Assembly: GCA_041649615.1 (NCBI GenBank)
Contig: JBAZMT010000060.1
Location: forward strand, 1 to 5,077
Source of the DNA: JALOAR01 sp041649615
GTDB lineage: Bacteria; Patescibacteriota; Minisyncoccia; UBA6257; Colwellbacteraceae
Direction: 5' to 3'
DNA length: 5,077 bases
Below are positions 4,534-5,077 of the stretch, piece by piece. The notes beneath the pieces are model-generated. The model did not search any database. It was given only the letters and a program-made list of their open reading frames with translations, and had not been told where the DNA came from. A program made the position numbers and the translations under genes. Numbering within the stretch: position 1 is the first letter of the stretch; the number at the start of each line of letters is the position of its first letter.

Positions 4534-5007
4534 ATGGTGAACCATTTCGGGTCGCGGCCGCGACCCCCGCAGCCCCAGACCATGCAGATCCTCGACGTCC
4601 CTGCGGACGTCTTTGAGCGATACCTCGCCGCGACGGGCGAGGCCTTCGCCGCTGTCGGTGCGCAGCCCACGCAGCCCCAGGTGCAGCAGGCGCTCGTCCA
4701 GGCCGCTGAGAAGGTCGGCGTCACGGGCGCCCACGCCGCCCACCTCGCCATGCGCTACAGCCTCATGGTCAACATCATCACCCAACACCAGGCGCTGCTG
4801 CTCGAACGCAAGCTCATGGCCGGGGAAGCGGGCCCCGGCAAGTCGACCACCTTCACCGTGCCCTTCCTCGCCTCGGTGGCGCGGGTCCCGGCCCGGTTCA
4901 CCGCCGGCAAGCCCATCTGCGACATGGACAAGTTCTGGGCCATGTGCGAAGCCCTCGCGAAGCTCGAGACGCAGCCGGCGGCGCCCACGCCCGAGACCAA
5001 GCCCTAG
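4534..5007 (+). CDS. 157-residue helical protein from a leaderless mRNA, unrecognised
   Basis: ATG 4534 is chosen because of the -10 box six bases upstream; the frame extends to TTG 4519, but those codons lie in the promoter itself. The protein starts MVNHFGSRPRPPQPQTMQ, a Pro-rich disordered segment. A helical core follows with FERYLAATGEAFAAVGAQ, QVQQALVQAAEKVGVTG, a long helix HAAHLAMRYSLMVNIITQHQALLLERKL (about 68-95), then TFTVPFLASVARVPARFTAGKPICDMDKFW, and a Pro/Ala-rich tail. No helix-turn-helix, metal site or catalytic motif can be assigned. It forms a separate transcription unit from the upstream genes, with its own operator, so its expression is probably conditional. The codons are strongly G/C-ending. 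Function is unknown. Confidence 0.75.
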   Translation: MVNHFGSRPRPPQPQTMQILDVPADVFERYLAATGEAFAAVGAQPTQPQVQQALVQAAEKVGVTGAHAAHLAMRYSLMVNIITQHQALLLERKLMAGEAGPGKSTTFTVPFLASVARVPARFTAGKPICDMDKFWAMCEALAKLETQPAAPTPETKP

Positions 5008-5037
5008 TTCCCCACCGCCCGGTGCCCGGTCTACTCT
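5008..5037 (+). promoter_or_regulatory. Second leaderless-type promoter
   Basis: TACTCT (5032-5037) ends seven bases before ATG 5045, and TTCCCC (5008-5013) lies 18 bases upstream of it as a weak -35. The spacer contains a tandem direct repeat, GCCCGGT twice (5017-5030), which could be a regulator site. The layout copies the 4498-4534 promoter, but the -35 is poor. Confidence 0.4.
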
Positions 5038-5044
5038 CGGGGGC

Positions 5045-5077
5045 ATGAGCAGAGCAGCGATCTCGGTCGGTGCCAGC
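5045..5077 (+). CDS. Start of an unknown gene, cut by the right edge
   Basis: ATG 5045 opens a frame that reads MSRAAISVGAS to the window edge. The only support is the upstream TACTCT box, spaced as in the preceding leaderless gene; no SD is present. Eleven residues are too few to identify. Confidence 0.4.
   Translation, partial: MSRAAISVGAS

Noticed and set aside
4523..4536. Minus-strand GGAGGGAGGAT (complement of ATCCTCCCTCC) as an SD for a leftward gene
   Set aside because: No start codon with a sensible open frame follows at SD distance on the minus strand; the next bases complement the operator and the terminator region.
4489..5046. Long minus-strand open frame opposite the 4534 gene
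   Set aside because: Gly/Arg/Leu-rich translation typical of the antisense of GC-rich codons; no minus-strand SD or promoter, and the plus-strand gene has a good promoter.

Overview
The window reads as a stretch of phage, prophage or plasmid accessory DNA from a high-GC bacterium. The signs are tightly packed small genes all on the + strand, stop/start gaps of 0-20 bases, frequent GTG starts, strong Shine-Dalgarno (SD) sites of GAGGTGA or AAGGAG type, and several protein families I associate with phage accessory regions. No host marker, rRNA, tRNA, integrase, CRISPR or structural phage gene is present. The host could be an actinobacterium, a myxobacterium-like organism or another high-GC group; the sequence does not decide this.

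Region 1 (1-3451) is the less GC-rich part. It opens inside a gene cut by the left edge (3-611), whose HRDSDLL and HWAVGW motifs mark a conserved phage-type protein of unknown function. Next comes an intergenic control region (612-719) with a 16-bp perfect palindrome, a possible -10 box and a long nested hairpin just before the next ribosome binding site. After it a probable operon runs without real gaps: a DUF-type small protein (720-1037), a 39-residue basic peptide (1054-1173), a 232-residue protein with conserved GSTANEYMRGD and LGFERG motifs (1180-1878), a zinc-finger-like small protein (1888-2244), a Cys-rich protein resembling the phage GP88 family (2258-2980), a 67-residue helical protein (2977-3180) and a 74-residue protein (3227-3451). 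Short spacing, an ATGA overlap and a reused SD block (GAGGTGACACC) suggest co-translation of this set.

Region 2 (about 3452-4458) is visibly richer in G+C. It holds a Cys-containing 192-residue protein (start best placed at GTG 3576) and a 106-residue protein whose start overlaps it. A terminator-like hairpin at 4475-4493 closes the unit.

Region 3 (4498-5077) changes expression style. Two genes (4534-5007 and 5045 to the right edge) lack an SD site and instead have a TANNNT -10 box 6-7 bases before the ATG, the arrangement of leaderless mRNAs. The first of these promoters carries an inverted repeat in its spacer, so it is probably regulated by a dimeric repressor.

No complete recognisable system (toxin-antitoxin, restriction, CRISPR and so on) can be named. 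The best candidates for something undescribed are the GP88-like cysteine protein with its zinc-finger neighbour, the structured RNA leader, and the 39-residue gene overlapped by a possible pseudoknot.
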